A stretch of DNA of 64,000 nucleotides from Abelmoschus esculentus. Its lineage: Eukaryota > Streptophyta > Magnoliopsida > Malvales > Malvaceae. The notes beneath the pieces were generated by a model. The model saw only the letters and a list, made by a program, of their open reading frames with translations. It was not told the DNA's origin and did not search any database. Made by a program: the position numbers and the translations under genes. Shown one piece after another: positions 22,791 through 34,508 of this stretch (its first letter is position 1; each line of letters begins with the position of its first letter). The stretch lies in NCBI GenBank assembly GCA_035048815.1, contig JAUCBN010000006.1, positions 20,661,001 through 20,725,000 of the forward strand, read 5' to 3'.

Positions 22791-23004
22791 TTGGGCTTCA
22801 GTTATCTATGAACAAGGATGGTCGCATGTTATCCTTGAATCTGACTCCGTACTTATCATCAACAAACTAAACCGACCTGCTGGTAACCATAACTCTGTTC
22901 TTAATCTCCACTTGACGTGTAATATTAGTGAGGCCTGTCCTAAAAATACAACACCCTTAACTGCAACATCACTTGTTCTGTCTCTTTACTTAGAACCAGG
23001 GTAA
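22791..23004 (+). pseudogene. RNase H-like fragment, LINE or related origin
   Basis: The reading frame directly beyond the TRIM gives CWASVIYEQGWSHVILESDS followed by VLIINKLNRPAG. This resembles the plant RNase H-like (RVT_3) domain of non-LTR retroelements and domesticated relatives, where an aliphatic-ESDS strand is followed by I-x-x-LN. No start codon or upstream domain is present, so it is a truncated relic. Confidence 0.5.
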
Positions 23005-23742
23005 AGTTATGTCCTGACAGACAGTTTTATAATATATATCTTAAAATAAAATTACTTTTCTTTCCTTCTAATTTCCTTCTTAAATTATATGTAGCATCAG
23101 TATTTAACTTATTATTTATTAAACATGTGTTTAACAATATGTCTCAATTTCTTGACCATCTTTCTAAAGTAACGCAAGCTGATAAAATGATAATAAAACG
23201 ACAATGAAGTCTTAATCAGCCACGTTGTTCCCTCATGACCATAATTTTTCACTATTAAATATCAATCTTATTTTTACTTTTGCCTTTTGATTTTTAATTA
23301 CTAGCATTTTAAACACTAGGAATCTATGGATTATTGAATTTGTTTATTATTTTTTTTTGTGTGTGTGTAGGTCATATTGAAAAGCTACGGTTAGAAGAAT
23401 ATTGACAACTTTGGCTTTTGTGAAATATTAATTGTTTATCGAGAATCACTTAGTTTACGGGCGGTTTAAAGATTTTGGAAGCTCTGGATAATTTATTAAA
23501 ATGGGTCTCTTAATATATGATCGACAAGAACTATAAGATTTTTTTTAAAAAAATATTATATTATAAAAGATATTATTAGATTATCCTCTTGAGTAATAAA
23601 AAATTAACTTAGAAACATCTAGAAATCAAATATTTTTAAATTTTTATAATGAGTTTCGAAATTAATATCATTCGATTGATATAAGTTATCAAAAATTTGG
23701 GACCCTCTTTTTGGAGGGTCCCTGTGTAGTCACTCTTATTGT

Positions 23743-24083
23743 TAGGGATGTTAATTTGACCCGTCCCCTTCTGATCCTGACCCGGTCGGGCGGGGTTTTT
23801 TATTTAAAAAATTGAGTTCAGGTCAGGTTATTAAAAAATTAGGTCGAGTTAGGATCAGTTTTAGGGTGAAAATTTCCCGACCTGATATATTTTTATATAT
23901 AATATTTAATATTTTTATTAATTTTTTCGGATGAGTCTATTTAGGTTTTTTATTAAAATATTAGAGTCGGGCCTGGGTTGGGTTATAATCTTTATAATAT
24001 CAGGTCGGATCGAATCTTGGATGAAAAAATATTAAGATCGGATAGGGTCGGGGCAGAAAGAACCCGACTCGTTACCATCATTA
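23743..24083. mobile_element. hAT-like MITE with near-perfect 8-bp TSD
   Basis: 341 bp from TAGGGATGTTAATTTGACCC to the complement-related end CTCGTTACCATCATTA. Flanks CTTATTGT (23735..23742) and CTTATTAT (24084..24091) match at 7 of 8 bases. The body is rich in GGTCGGGT/GACCCG phrases. Confidence 0.65.
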
Positions 24084-24091
24084 CTTATTAT

Positions 24092-26109
24092 GTATGTCTA
24101 GAATCCCACTGACTTAGTTCAGTTGGATGAGGCATTAGGTTCTTTTAAATAAATTAGAGTTCGAATTCTAACAATATATATAAAGAAAATAAATTTAAAA
24201 TCATTCTTTTAATAAATTTTTTATAATTTTTTATTTGAATTAATCGATTAATAAATCGAATAACGATATTCATAAAAAACCGAGGTTTTGTCAAAATGAT
24301 GGAGTGAGTTTTCGAGTCCTTCAAAAGCAATACAGCTAATCTGATGATCTGCAATTATGGTAGGTTATAGTTGTATATCCTAGTAATTAGAAGACTAATT
24401 ACCTGCTTTGACTAGCTCTAAAACAGTAATTAATTCAGCCAGACCTCCCACTTTCACTGTATAATGATATAAAAACAGTATCATATAACATCCATGATGA
24501 TTCATGCTCAGTCAAATCCTTATTCTGGTGCGGCTATTGTATTAAAAGACTAAAAATAAAGAACAAAATAAATAAATAAATATTATCAAAGATCGATAAC
24601 TAACACTAAAATTAATATTGTTGTTGATCATAAAAAATTATACAAGAATTATATAAAATGTAACTAGGAAAAAGGATACGGCTAGGGTTAACTGTCTCTC
24701 TATCCATTTTCTGTGTGCTCGACGAAGAAGAAACACAAATTATTTGAAGGTTGTGCGGTCCTAAGATTATTCAAAGAATCAAGTTGATTCGACCGACCAA
24801 TAACTACATGGTCCTAAAAACATTAGAGCATAGATTAAGGGAAATTAATTACTCCTTTTACGACCGTAGCCGTTGTTTCATTGGTTGACATCGATGTTTT
24901 CATTGAAATCATCGAAAAACCACCATTAGTAGTGTTTTCTAGGAAGACGCCAAACAATTAAGCAGGAGTGTTAAAAAATATTCGGTCCAAATTACTTGAT
25001 TTACGAATACTCAATTTTATAAATTAAATCATGGGCCAATATTTTAATACTAAAAAATTTTAATATCTAAAATTTTAGATACCTAAAATCTTGAATACTC
25101 GAATATGAACACCCTACAATTAAACATAACTATGACTCATTTTTTCCTAGTCAAACTTCACGTCTCTATGTTGGGCATGTACATAGTCGGATTAAATTAT
25201 ATTTAAAAATAAAATTGTAATGATGTTGATATATGAACAGATTTTTTTTTTTTTTGTATTTTTATATATTTTAACACTAAAAGTTAAATTTTATATTTTA
25301 ATCGAATTTTACCGATTAGATGAATGAAGAAAAAGGGAAAAAAAAAGATGTTCGACTTGGTGCTAACACTATTGATTAGATGAGTGTATATGTAGAATGA
25401 GTTATAAAAAACATTATTTTTTTTATTGAAATCTCGTGAATTTTAACTTTTTAAATATCTTTTTAGAAAATTAATTCGTTGATTAATCTAATCTTAAACT
25501 GAACTCATCGTATATGTAAACGAGTAAAGACGAAATTAAAATTTAGGGTCGGAGAATAAAACTAAATATCTAAAAGTAGAAGAAAAATTTTATAAATAAA
25601 CTATCTTTTTAAATAAATAAGGAAAAAAATCTTTGCCCCCACCCATGTACATCCATCTCTGACGACGAGTTTTATCTGGGAAATAACAATGATAACGTTT
25701 GTAAATGATTATATGTTTAAAAAATAATATAATTCTTAAAAAATGTAAATGTAAAATGTATATTTTTAATGTTTGTTAAACAAAAACTTCTAATAAAAAA
25801 TTCTTTTTTAAAAGTTTTGTTAAAAAATAAATTTGTATAGTATTGAGCCTTTTAACTAAGTGTAGTAATTGTAGTTAAATTTACTAATAATTTAAAAGAT
25901 TTTTTATTCCTAAAAAGTGAAGTAAATAGTTAACACATAGATGAATAGCTTGATAATTTTGTTAGATTTGGGTCAATAAATTATTTATATGTATGTTAAT
26001 ATCAATTAATGTTGATACAATAAGTAGATCAATTTTATCTTCTTAACTTAACGAGTTAGAAAAAATAATTGATGATGATGTCTAATAAAAAATACTCTAC
26101 TAAATTAAT
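24092..26109. other. AT-rich spacer, possible SINE relic at its start
   Basis: 24105-24180 reads like a tRNA-derived sequence (CTTAGTTCAGTTGGATGAGG then GAGTTCGAATTCTAAC), a possible SINE head. The rest is AT-rich with no credible gene. Confidence 0.35.
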
Positions 26110-26945
26110 GCATTAAACAAGGTAGACTATAGCGTTACAAATACTCATAATACCAGATAAATAATCAACGTATAAATATGAAGTTACAATAATTTTAATA
26201 GTCAACAATAAACTTTCATATTCTATCCGTTGGAACCTACCATCAATTATTAACCTAGATAGTAGCAGTTGGTCTAGTCTCACCACAATCGTAAGCCGTG
26301 CAAACCTCCCTCGATGATCCTCCACCGTATTAAAATCAACTCGAACAACCTCTCAAACTAGTCCTGCAATTGCATTAAACAAATGTTTTGAGTAAATAAC
26401 GATAGGGTAAGCCAGAAAGTCTTACTCATGCCAAAATCTGTTTAGGATGATCCTCAGTTGTCGAAAACTCCCTCGACCAGGTCTGGACAGTCAAGTAGCT
26501 TCCGTAAATCATCCATGGACCACCAAAAATTACCTTGTTATAGTCCGTATCAAGGCTAAACTTGATCAAGTAATATTCATTGTCCAGATCAATGATCGAG
26601 AAATCTCTCATCAGATTCCATAGTGCCTACACTCTATTCTTCAAAGCTTTGAGTCCAATCGAGCGTCCCATGAGGCTTACTATAATCGCCTTGTCAACTT
26701 TGCATCAATCTGCTTATGAACCCTATCGAAAAACTGAATCTCAAGAACTGGGTCATCTCTGTTGATAACAATATCTCATTGGCTATTACCACTTTCAATG
26801 GCTTCAGAAAATTATCCTCCTTATTACTTTCAACGGAACGCATCACAATATCCAGAAAAGAAAACCCCTTCTCAAGGTCAACATGTTCCTGCCTGCTTTT
26901 TAGCCCAAGCACCACCACCGACGGTAACATGACACCACCATCCAT
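26110..26945 (-). pseudogene. LINE ORF1 remnant (DUF4283-type gag-like protein)
   Basis: Successive minus-strand frames give MRDFSIIDLDNEYYLIKFSL, FGGPWMIYGSYLTVQTWSRE, FSTTEDHP, then RGRFARLTIVVRLDQ and IDGRFQRIEYESL. This is the order of the DUF4283 domain and the stretch before the zinc knuckle in plant L1-type LINE ORF1 proteins. The frame breaks several times and the reverse transcriptase half is absent, so it is dead. The 5' part (26694..26945) continues the same protein region with low similarity. Confidence 0.72.
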
Positions 26946-28940
26946 AGATACTTTTTTTTATCTAACTTAGATGTCGTAGATTTTCCCAAGTCTTAGTGCT
27001 TAACGACGGCAGAGCGGCTAAAAAAAACCTTAGTATAAAGTTAAAAATTTTATTTTGAAGAAATTACATTCATAATTCATATATTATTCATAATAAGATA
27101 AGTGTTTAACAAATTTAAATTATCAACATTGATAACGTGTCATATAACATTATTTAGAGTAGATTTGGTATTTTTTTTATCAACTGAGATAATAATATCA
27201 ACTTATTCAATAATTTGAAAGACGTGATGGATGATAAAAGATAAACATTTTTCGTCATATTTATAAAAAAATTAAAATTTTAAGTTAAATATGACTCTAA
27301 TCATAGACGAAACTATATGGATGGGAAGGGACAATCATCTCTCACCCCGAAGAATTTTTTTTCACTTTTGTCCCCCTATTTAATTTAAAAAAATCATGAA
27401 TTTGTCTGTTACTTCTAAACATTTATGTTTTACCCTCTTAACCCTAAATCTTAATTTCGTTCTTGACTCTAATGTCTTATAAAAAAAACCTTTTTATCCA
27501 TAAAAAATTACAACTTCATATTTATACTAATTGTAATATAACATGATCTTATTTTACGGCCTAAATATGAGTTAATTAACAAATAAAATATTTACATATT
27601 TTATCAATATGTGAACACCTTTTCCGCACTCTTTTCAATGTTTTACCTTAATTTCAGTATTTAATGTAACAACTAACATGTCCTAATAAGCACAAATCAA
27701 TCCACGTAGCAGACTTTTGGATAATCCCATGTTGTTCGATTAACAAAGGTATCTCCAAAATATTGGTTAAGGATGATACATTCTTTTTAATTATTCAATA
27801 TACCGATTGTAAAAATTAAAAATTTCTAAAAAATATTATTTTAAAATTTAAAATTTAAGTAAGAATATAAGATTTAGAAATTTAAAATATAATTTAATTT
27901 TAATTTAAATGATTTTTTTAATTATATATATTAAGATATATTTTATCGTATTTTTTCACCCCTCTTCGTCACCGTAGGGTGATGTCATGGTTGAGGCATG
28001 TATACAGTATATTGCAGTGCCTGGATCTTGTCCTGGCCTGTGTTTCTGTTTTCTCCATTTTTCCCCGGAATTGAAGGAGAAGAAAGAGCAATTCCCGATG
28101 AAAGACACAGCTTTCTCTGCCTCGTGGGAGACAGCTAGAACCCTGAAAACACCGCACCTCATCCCACCCTACTCCTTACCGACAAAACAAGCTAACCTTT
28201 TACCTGACATGACCTCCCCTTCTTGGGTTTTGTTCACTGCCGATTGCAATCTCAATCTCTCTCTAGGATTAAATTTAGTTGAATAAAAAAATAAATTATT
28301 TGAGTTTATAATTTTTGTGTTATAATCTAAGATATATTTAAAAGCATTTGAAGTCAAATTAAATTTATGATATTGAAATCGAGTTTATAAATTTTAAATT
28401 AAATTGAATTTTTAATCTTTATATAATTTTGATTATTAATATATTTTTATATGCATATACATAGCATTGTAGATATATATTTTTATTTGTATATACTTCA
28501 GAGTTTAATTGTACACATTTATTCTTAATTCTTTCTCATAACTTGAGATTTTGTGTTGGGTGATTGGTTTAACGTCCCATAAGTCGTTTGTCAAATTATT
28601 AACGAAATAAAATCAGTTTATATGTAACATTTAATCGATAAATCAATTTATAATATTTTATAATTACAAAATATAAAAGTAAGAACAATTTATATAGTTT
28701 ATTTTTAATTAAATTACTAAAACCTTAAACATTTAATTAAAATTAATATGATTTTCTCTTATTTAAAACCCTAAATTATTGAGTTTAATAGTGCATGTAC
28801 GGAAATTATAATTTATATTTCACAGGATGGACATATATATATATATATGGTATGATTTTCAGTACCTTTTAGGTCTCCAGTTCACAACCTCGTAACACTG
28901 TTCCCTCGTCCCAGAACTGTGTCCACTGGGAAAAATTATA
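26946..28940. other. Spacer with a dispersed repeat and an unclassified island
   Basis: 27304-27475 is a copy of the dispersed repeat also seen at 14172..14327 (CTCACCCCGAAGAATTTTTT, ATTTATGTTTTACCC). 27957-28270 is a GC-richer island with open frames on both strands (plus 27987..28286, minus 27956..28162) that match nothing I know; it may be a gene fragment or UTR relic. The remainder is AT-rich. Confidence 0.4.
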
Positions 28941-29705
28941 GGCTTAAGAGTTAAATAAGCCTTTAAATTTTATAAAAAATATCAATTAAACTCTTAATTT
29001 TTTATATTTAATTAAGTTCTCAAACTTAAAAAAAATTAATTCGGCCTTTAAACCTTTTTAACACCTAATTAAACCCTTAAACTCAAAAAAAAATTAATTT
29101 GACCCTTTTACCAACTTTAACCATTAACTTTATTTTTTTAAAAAAAAATTTAACACGTGTTGCAACAAAATAACATTACTTTTTTGTTTCTAAGAATTTT
29201 TAAAATTTTAATTTTAAAATTATATAAAAATCATGAAAAATATTTTTAAAATATAAAAAATTAATTTCGAAATTTAATTTAAAACGATAAATAATATTTT
29301 TTTTAAAAAATAAAAATATTAAATATTACTTTATAAATATAAAAAATAATTTTATATTTTAAAATAATTTATATTTTTTCAAGATTTTTTTATAAAGTTT
29401 TAAGAATTTTTTATATATTTTCTAAATTTTAAAATTTCTTAAAAATGATAAGTGGTATTATCTTGTCGCGACAAGCGTTAGAAAAATGAAAAAAAAGCGT
29501 TAAAGTTAACGGTCATAGTTAATCAAAGGGCCGAATTGATTTCTTCTTCTTCTTGAGTTTGAAAGTTTAATTGGATGAAAAAAAAAAATTAAAGGCTTAA
29601 TTGATTTTTTACAACAATTTAAGGGCTAAATTAATTTTTTTTAATGAGTTTGAGAGTTTTATTGGGTGAAAAAAAAAGTTTAAGGGCTTATTGAACCCTT
29701 AAGCC
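28941..29705. mobile_element. Foldback MITE with exact 9-bp TSD (Mutator-like)
   Basis: 765 bp, ends GGCTTAAGAGTTAAATAAGC and complement of GGCTTATTGAACCCTTAAGCC. Flanked by AAAATTATA at 28932..28940 and 29706..29714, an exact 9-bp TSD. Long imperfect inverted arms with AATTAAACCCTTAAACTC-type text surround an AT-rich core. Confidence 0.85.
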
Positions 29706-29706
29706 A

Positions 29707-30045
29707 AAATTATATTATGGGGCATTCCCACCACGTCATTTATGAGACTAACCAATAAAAGCTTTCATTTAATTTTTTTTCACCTCATCATTTTTATCAA
29801 GTGAATCTTCACTAATATTTATTGTAAATCAAGTTTAAAACAGTTTTTACCAAGTGAATCTTCACTTGGTAAAAATGATGAAGTGGAAAAATAATTAAAT
29901 AGAGGCTTTGTATTGATTGGTCTCATAGATGACGTGGTGAGAATCACTTGGTAAAAATGATGAAGTGGAAAAATAATTAAATAGAGGCTTTGTATTGATT
30001 GGTCTCATAGATGACGTGGTGAGAATGTCCTATAATATAATTTCT
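29707..30045. mobile_element. Foldback MITE containing an 82-bp exact duplication
   Basis: Inverted ends AAATTATATTATGGGGCATT and complement of GTCCTATAATATAATTT, followed inside by CCACCACGTCATTTATGAGA and its inverse. A related older copy lies at 30887-31100. It starts directly at the edge of the previous MITE. Confidence 0.7.
29863..30026. repeat. 82-bp perfect tandem duplication
   Basis: 29863..29944 is repeated exactly at 29945..30026; both start CACTTGGTAAAAATGATGAA and end GACGTGGTGAGAAT. The absence of any difference implies a recent event. Confidence 0.9.
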
Positions 30046-32590
30046 CGTCCCACTGGACTTCACAATATTATTGTCCTTTTTTTTAATTCCTTGTAAAATA
30101 AATACAAAATACTTTCTCATTTACCCATAAATAAACTAATTAAGATCGGATTTTACAGAAACTCGTTGTAGAATGATTTTTTAACCCAATTTTTTTATTT
30201 ATAATATAAGTATAGAAATATCTAATTTTATTTAAAAATTTAATATCTCGGATCACTAAACCAATTATTTATTGATCTAATTATAAACATAAATAATCTA
30301 TCAACGGTCCAAAATATTTATGCAAGTCAGGTTCATATAACCTATATTTTCCAACAAAATGACTCCATCCTCTCTCTCTGAAAGACAATAAAAGAGTGTA
30401 CGAGTTTCCACACCCCACTCTTCGTTATCCTTTGGGTTAAGTTAATTAGCCTTAACATTAAGTTAATTTAATTAGCCTTATCATTTAGGATTAGTGTTTA
30501 AAATTTATTTTTTTAGTATTAAACATAAAAAATAATATCAGAATTAATTTAATATTTTAAATATATTATTTTTATTATTATATTTATTTATTTATATATC
30601 TAAAATAATTAATTCTAATCATTAAATTTATTTATTTAAATAAATTATAAAAATAAAAATATAAATAATTAAATTTAAGTATTTAGACTGATCGGAGGAT
30701 TCTAAACTGCTACTCACCTCACAACCGACCCTGAGACTAAGAAATCCACAATGATTGCTTTCTTGTATGAATTGTTGTTAACTTTAGAAAAATATTCACA
30801 AAGATATATTGTATGAACAACAACATAAGTATATATTTAAAATATATATATTATAACTTTTAATTATGGGATAGAGTTCGCGAACTCAAATTATATTATA
30901 AGTTATATCGTTACGTTATTTATGAGATTAATCAATTAAATAAATTTATTTATTAATTTATTTTATTTTCTTATCAAATGAACTTTCACTTGATAAAAAC
31001 TGTTTTTAACATTATTTTACGATAAATATTAATGAAAATTCATTTAATAAAAAGATGAGGTAGAAAGTTTTTAACATTTTTTGTCACTCTGTTAAATTTT
31101 TGAAGGTATCCATTTATAACTTAAGGAATAAATTTTTGTAGGATATAAATACTAAAAATTTTTATCGGTACGAGAAAAATAATAAACTGATAAATAGACT
31201 CTATTCAATAGCGGAGGAGGAAGACTGACAAGAGAAAAAATAAAATGGTTTTGTTTGGTTTTTAGATTTTAGGATATTTTCAAAAAAAATAAAGATCGAA
31301 TTTTGATTAAGGGGGGACAAAATGACTAATAAAATTTGATATTGAATAATTACCATCTACAACGCACATTAAACAACAATAAATCATAAAATATCAAAAT
31401 TATTTAATGTCTAAACTTCAAACATAAAAACGATGAATAATCCATTTTCCCTCTAATTAACCTAAACTATTGACATCACTCAAAAATTAAAAAGCCAAAT
31501 CATTTTATAATTATAAATAAATAGTATCAAAGAAAAATTATAAAAAAATAAAAAATAAAAGTTTTAATCTTAAATAAAAGAAGTCAAAAGAGAATTTTCC
31601 CAATTATTATTCTACACCCATAATTTCTTAAAATAAATTTAATTACAAACAATTAGTTCGGCTTTCATTTTCCAAGCTGCTAAGGATTCCTGAGATACCT
31701 AAGAAGACAGAAGAAAATATATTTAAATAGAATACTGTTTAGCACCAAATAAGGATCAATACTTTTTTATTTTATTTTATTGGTCACATTAAATGGCTTC
31801 AAAGGGAAGATTAAGATATTTTTAATAAATTATTTCCAAAAATAATAATAGAAAAATAAATTATTATACTTAAAAAAATGGCTCTAACTCCTTAGCTTTT
31901 GTCCTCATCCCGAAAATGAAATTAAAATATTTAATGCATAGAATAAGGGATAATATTTTTTTAAAAGATACTCTATCGTAGACGAATATATAATTTTATA
32001 TTCGGAAAGGGGTTTAAAAATTTTAAAAATATATATTTTTGACGTAAAATATATAAAAAATTTAAAATTTTTAAAATATATATGAATTTTATATTTCTAG
32101 GGATATGGTTGCTTCCTCGGTCTATCCTTAATCCCACGCGCCGCCGCTCCTATTCCCACTGTTTTTCATTTTTTTCAATCTCTTTGTTGATAAACTAACC
32201 AGACTAGGTCAACTTGTGGTTTAGTTAACCATGGTTAAGTCCAAAGGTTAACACCTAATCAGCTAACCCCACCCACATATTTCAAGCCATCCTTCCTCCG
32301 TTTACTACTAGGGTTTTATTTACTCAAATGATTCTTTTTTATTTCATTAGGTCACACCAACATAAAGAAACAAGAATCCCTACTCACCCTTTTAAGCCGC
32401 GTGTATTCCACCTGCCATCCTTCTCAAGACCAAACTCTATCTTCAGTTTTATCTACTTGTTTAGTCAGACACAAGACATGACCCAAGTTCTTGAACACTT
32501 CATTAACAACTCACTTTTGTCTTTATATTATGGTGAAAGGGTTTCTCCGCCTATAATTAAGATAATTTCTCACAATAAAATTTGATACAC
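30046..32590. other. AT-rich spacer
   Basis: No gene. It includes the decayed MITE at about 30887-31100 (AAATTATATTATAAGTTA, TTATGAGATTAATCAATTAA). 32100-32590 is less AT-rich and could be an upstream regulatory region or UTR relic; its 85-codon frame is not credible. Confidence 0.4.
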
Positions 32591-32599
32591 ATGATGTAG

Positions 32600-32851
32600 A
32601 GTGTAAATCCTTTTTTTTAATAGCGACTTTATTGTTATTCTCATTTTAAAATTAGTGTGTTTTAAGTTAAAGATTATATTTAAAAAATTAGTGTTTAAGG
32701 TTAAGGAATTAGGAGTATGGTGTATTTTTATAGTGCAGATTTTAGGGTTTAAAATATAAAAATTAGGGTTAATGTTTATAATTCATTTTTTAAGATTTTT
32801 TAACAGAGACATGAAATGGGGCACGATTAAGGAACAAAAGATTTCTATTCA
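32600..32851 (+). mobile_element. Telomere-repeat MITE upstream of AHL
   Basis: Core phrases TTTAGGGTTTAAAATATAAA and AAATTAGGGTTAATGTTT, with a right arm GAGACATGAAATGGGGCACG as in the other copies. Flanks ATGATGTAG (32591..32599) and ATAATGTAA (32852..32860) match at 7 of 9, compatible with an old 9-bp TSD. A further decayed copy occupies about 32905-33150. Confidence 0.6.
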
Positions 32852-33406
32852 ATAATGTAAGTGTATTAAATATTAACTTTATCTATATATAATAAGATTT
32901 AGTGTTTTATTCATTGGTACAAAACAATTATACTTCATTTGAATTCATACTTTAAATTAATGAGTTTAGAGTTCAAAATTAAGATTGTGATTAGGATTAA
33001 AGAAATTATGGGTAGAATATATTTTTTAGAGTATACGATTTAAAGTTTAAAATATAAAAAAAAATTAAGGACAGAGTTTAAAATTTATTTTAAAAAAAAA
33101 ATTAGTATAAGTATAAAAAAATCAAGATTAAGGATAAAAATTTCTATTTTTATTCGCAATGTACCTCATTGTGTTAAACTCCACGCTCGACAAAATGCGA
33201 GTAGGGTTGGCATCCACCAACTTCACAACTCAAAAAACGGAAGAAAAGCTAATAAAAGATTTTCTCAACAATTTTCCTAGTAGAATATCTATATGAAATA
33301 AGAAATGACTGCGTTTTTATGAACTTTGTTTTGTCCCCTCTCCTCCTTCATCTCCTCCCTTTGCCTGAACTCGTTCTTCTTTGTTTTTAATTTCTTCCTT
33401 AAAAAA

Positions 33407-33430
33407 ATGGAAAACCCTTTCTTGTCTTAG
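33407..33430 (+). promoter_or_regulatory. Possible uORF in the AHL leader
   Basis: A 7-codon frame (MENPFLS, stop) in the pyrimidine-rich stretch upstream of AHL. It counts only if transcription starts further upstream, which cannot be seen from sequence. Confidence 0.3.
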
Positions 33431-33621
33431 ATATTCAAATCATTTTCTTTCATGACTTTACTCTTCTTTATAATTTTTCTTCCCTCACTCACTTAAACAA
33501 ATCCAATCTCAAACAGTTTTTAATCTAAATTAATCAATAAATTATATACTATTAACCCTTTTTTAAATACTAATTTTTATTTTTAATCCTTAGTTTCACC
33601 TTGTTTTCTGTTGTCTTTTTG

Positions 33622-33648
33622 ATGCTGGCATGGCCGGTCTTGATTTAG
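33622..33648 (+). promoter_or_regulatory. uORF overlapping the AHL start codon
   Basis: An ATG 8 bases before the AHL ATG opens an 8-codon frame (MLAWPVLI, stop at 33646..33648). It runs across the AHL start in another frame, so initiation there would bypass or reduce AHL translation. Its context (TTTGATGC) is weaker than that of the main start (GGCATGG). Confidence 0.5.
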
Positions 33649-34508
33649 GAACGGCTTCTCGCTATGTTCACCAGCTTCAGAGACCCGACCTTCATCTCCA
33701 ACACCAACCTGAACCCCAAGATCATGAAGCTTCCAACAACCGTGTTGGTGGTGGTGCTCAGTATGGGTCCGTCGATCATCAGCAAGACGATGGGTCGACT
33801 CACCAAGGCCTGGACCTGGTCAACGCTGGTAACTCGGAGCCAAGTGGTGATCTTGTTGCTCGTAGGCCAAGGGGACGTCCTCCAGGATCCAAGAACAAGC
33901 CTAAGCCACCGGTTATTATAACAAGGGAGAGTGCGAACACGCTCCGAGCTCACATTCTTGAGATTGGGAACGGCTGCGATGTGTTCGACTGTATGGCCAG
34001 CTACGCTCGTAGAAGGCAAAGAGGTGTCTGTATTTTGAGTGGAAGTGGTACGGTGACCAACGTGACCATTAGGCAACCATCGGCAGCTGGAGCTGTTGTT
34101 ACCCTCCACGGAAGATTTGAAATTTTGTCACTCTCGGGTTCCTTCCTGCCACCGCCAGCTCCTCCAGGCGCAACCAGCTTGACAATCTTTCTGGCCGGCG
34201 GGCAAGGCCAGGTTGTAGGAGGGAGTGTGGTTGGTGAACTGATGACAGCGGGACCTGTTATTGTTATAGCTTCCTCGTTTACAAATGTGGCCTACGAGAG
34301 GCTACCTTTGGAAGAGGATGACCAGCTGCAGATGCAAAGCGGCGGGGACGGAAGCGGCGGAGGCGGTGGAAATAACATGTTTGCTGATGCAGGAGCTACC
34401 CCAGGTGGGTTGCCTTTCTTTAATTTGCCTTTGAATATGCCCTCTAATGTCCAATTACCAGTTGAAGGATGGCCTGGAAACTCGAGTGGTAATAGGCCAC
34501 CGTTTTGA
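33630..34508 (+). CDS. AHL: AT-hook motif nuclear-localized (AHL) protein, clade A type I
   Basis: DNA-binding nuclear protein that binds AT-rich minor grooves and assembles with other AHLs through its PPC/DUF296 domain; family members modulate chromatin and growth. 292 aa, single exon, typical of clade A. Residues 1-75 are Q/H/D-rich and disordered. A type I AT-hook RRPRGRPPG lies at 78-86, followed by SKNKPKPP. The PPC domain spans about 104-225 with the core GRFEILSLSG at 161-170 and the hydrophobic strand SLTIFLAGGQGQVVGGSVVG. The tail (230-292) is Gly-rich and ends GNSSGNRPPF. The ATG at 33630 has G at -3 and G at +4. All family hallmarks are intact. The exact Arabidopsis counterpart (AHL15-29 range) is not resolved. 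Confidence 0.95.
   Translation: MAGLDLGTASRYVHQLQRPDLHLQHQPEPQDHEASNNRVGGGAQYGSVDHQQDDGSTHQGLDLVNAGNSEPSGDLVARRPRGRPPGSKNKPKPPVIITRESANTLRAHILEIGNGCDVFDCMASYARRRQRGVCILSGSGTVTNVTIRQPSAAGAVVTLHGRFEILSLSGSFLPPPAPPGATSLTIFLAGGQGQVVGGSVVGELMTAGPVIVIASSFTNVAYERLPLEEDDQLQMQSGGDGSGGGGGNNMFADAGATPGGLPFFNLPLNMPSNVQLPVEGWPGNSSGNRPPF

Noticed and set aside
27987..28286. miR160-like precursor suggested by TGCCTGGATCTTGTC
   Set aside because: It differs from miR160 at several bases and no complementary star strand or hairpin was found.
33645..34109. 154-codon ORF antisense to AHL
   Set aside because: Shadow of the GC-richer AHL coding sequence on the other strand.
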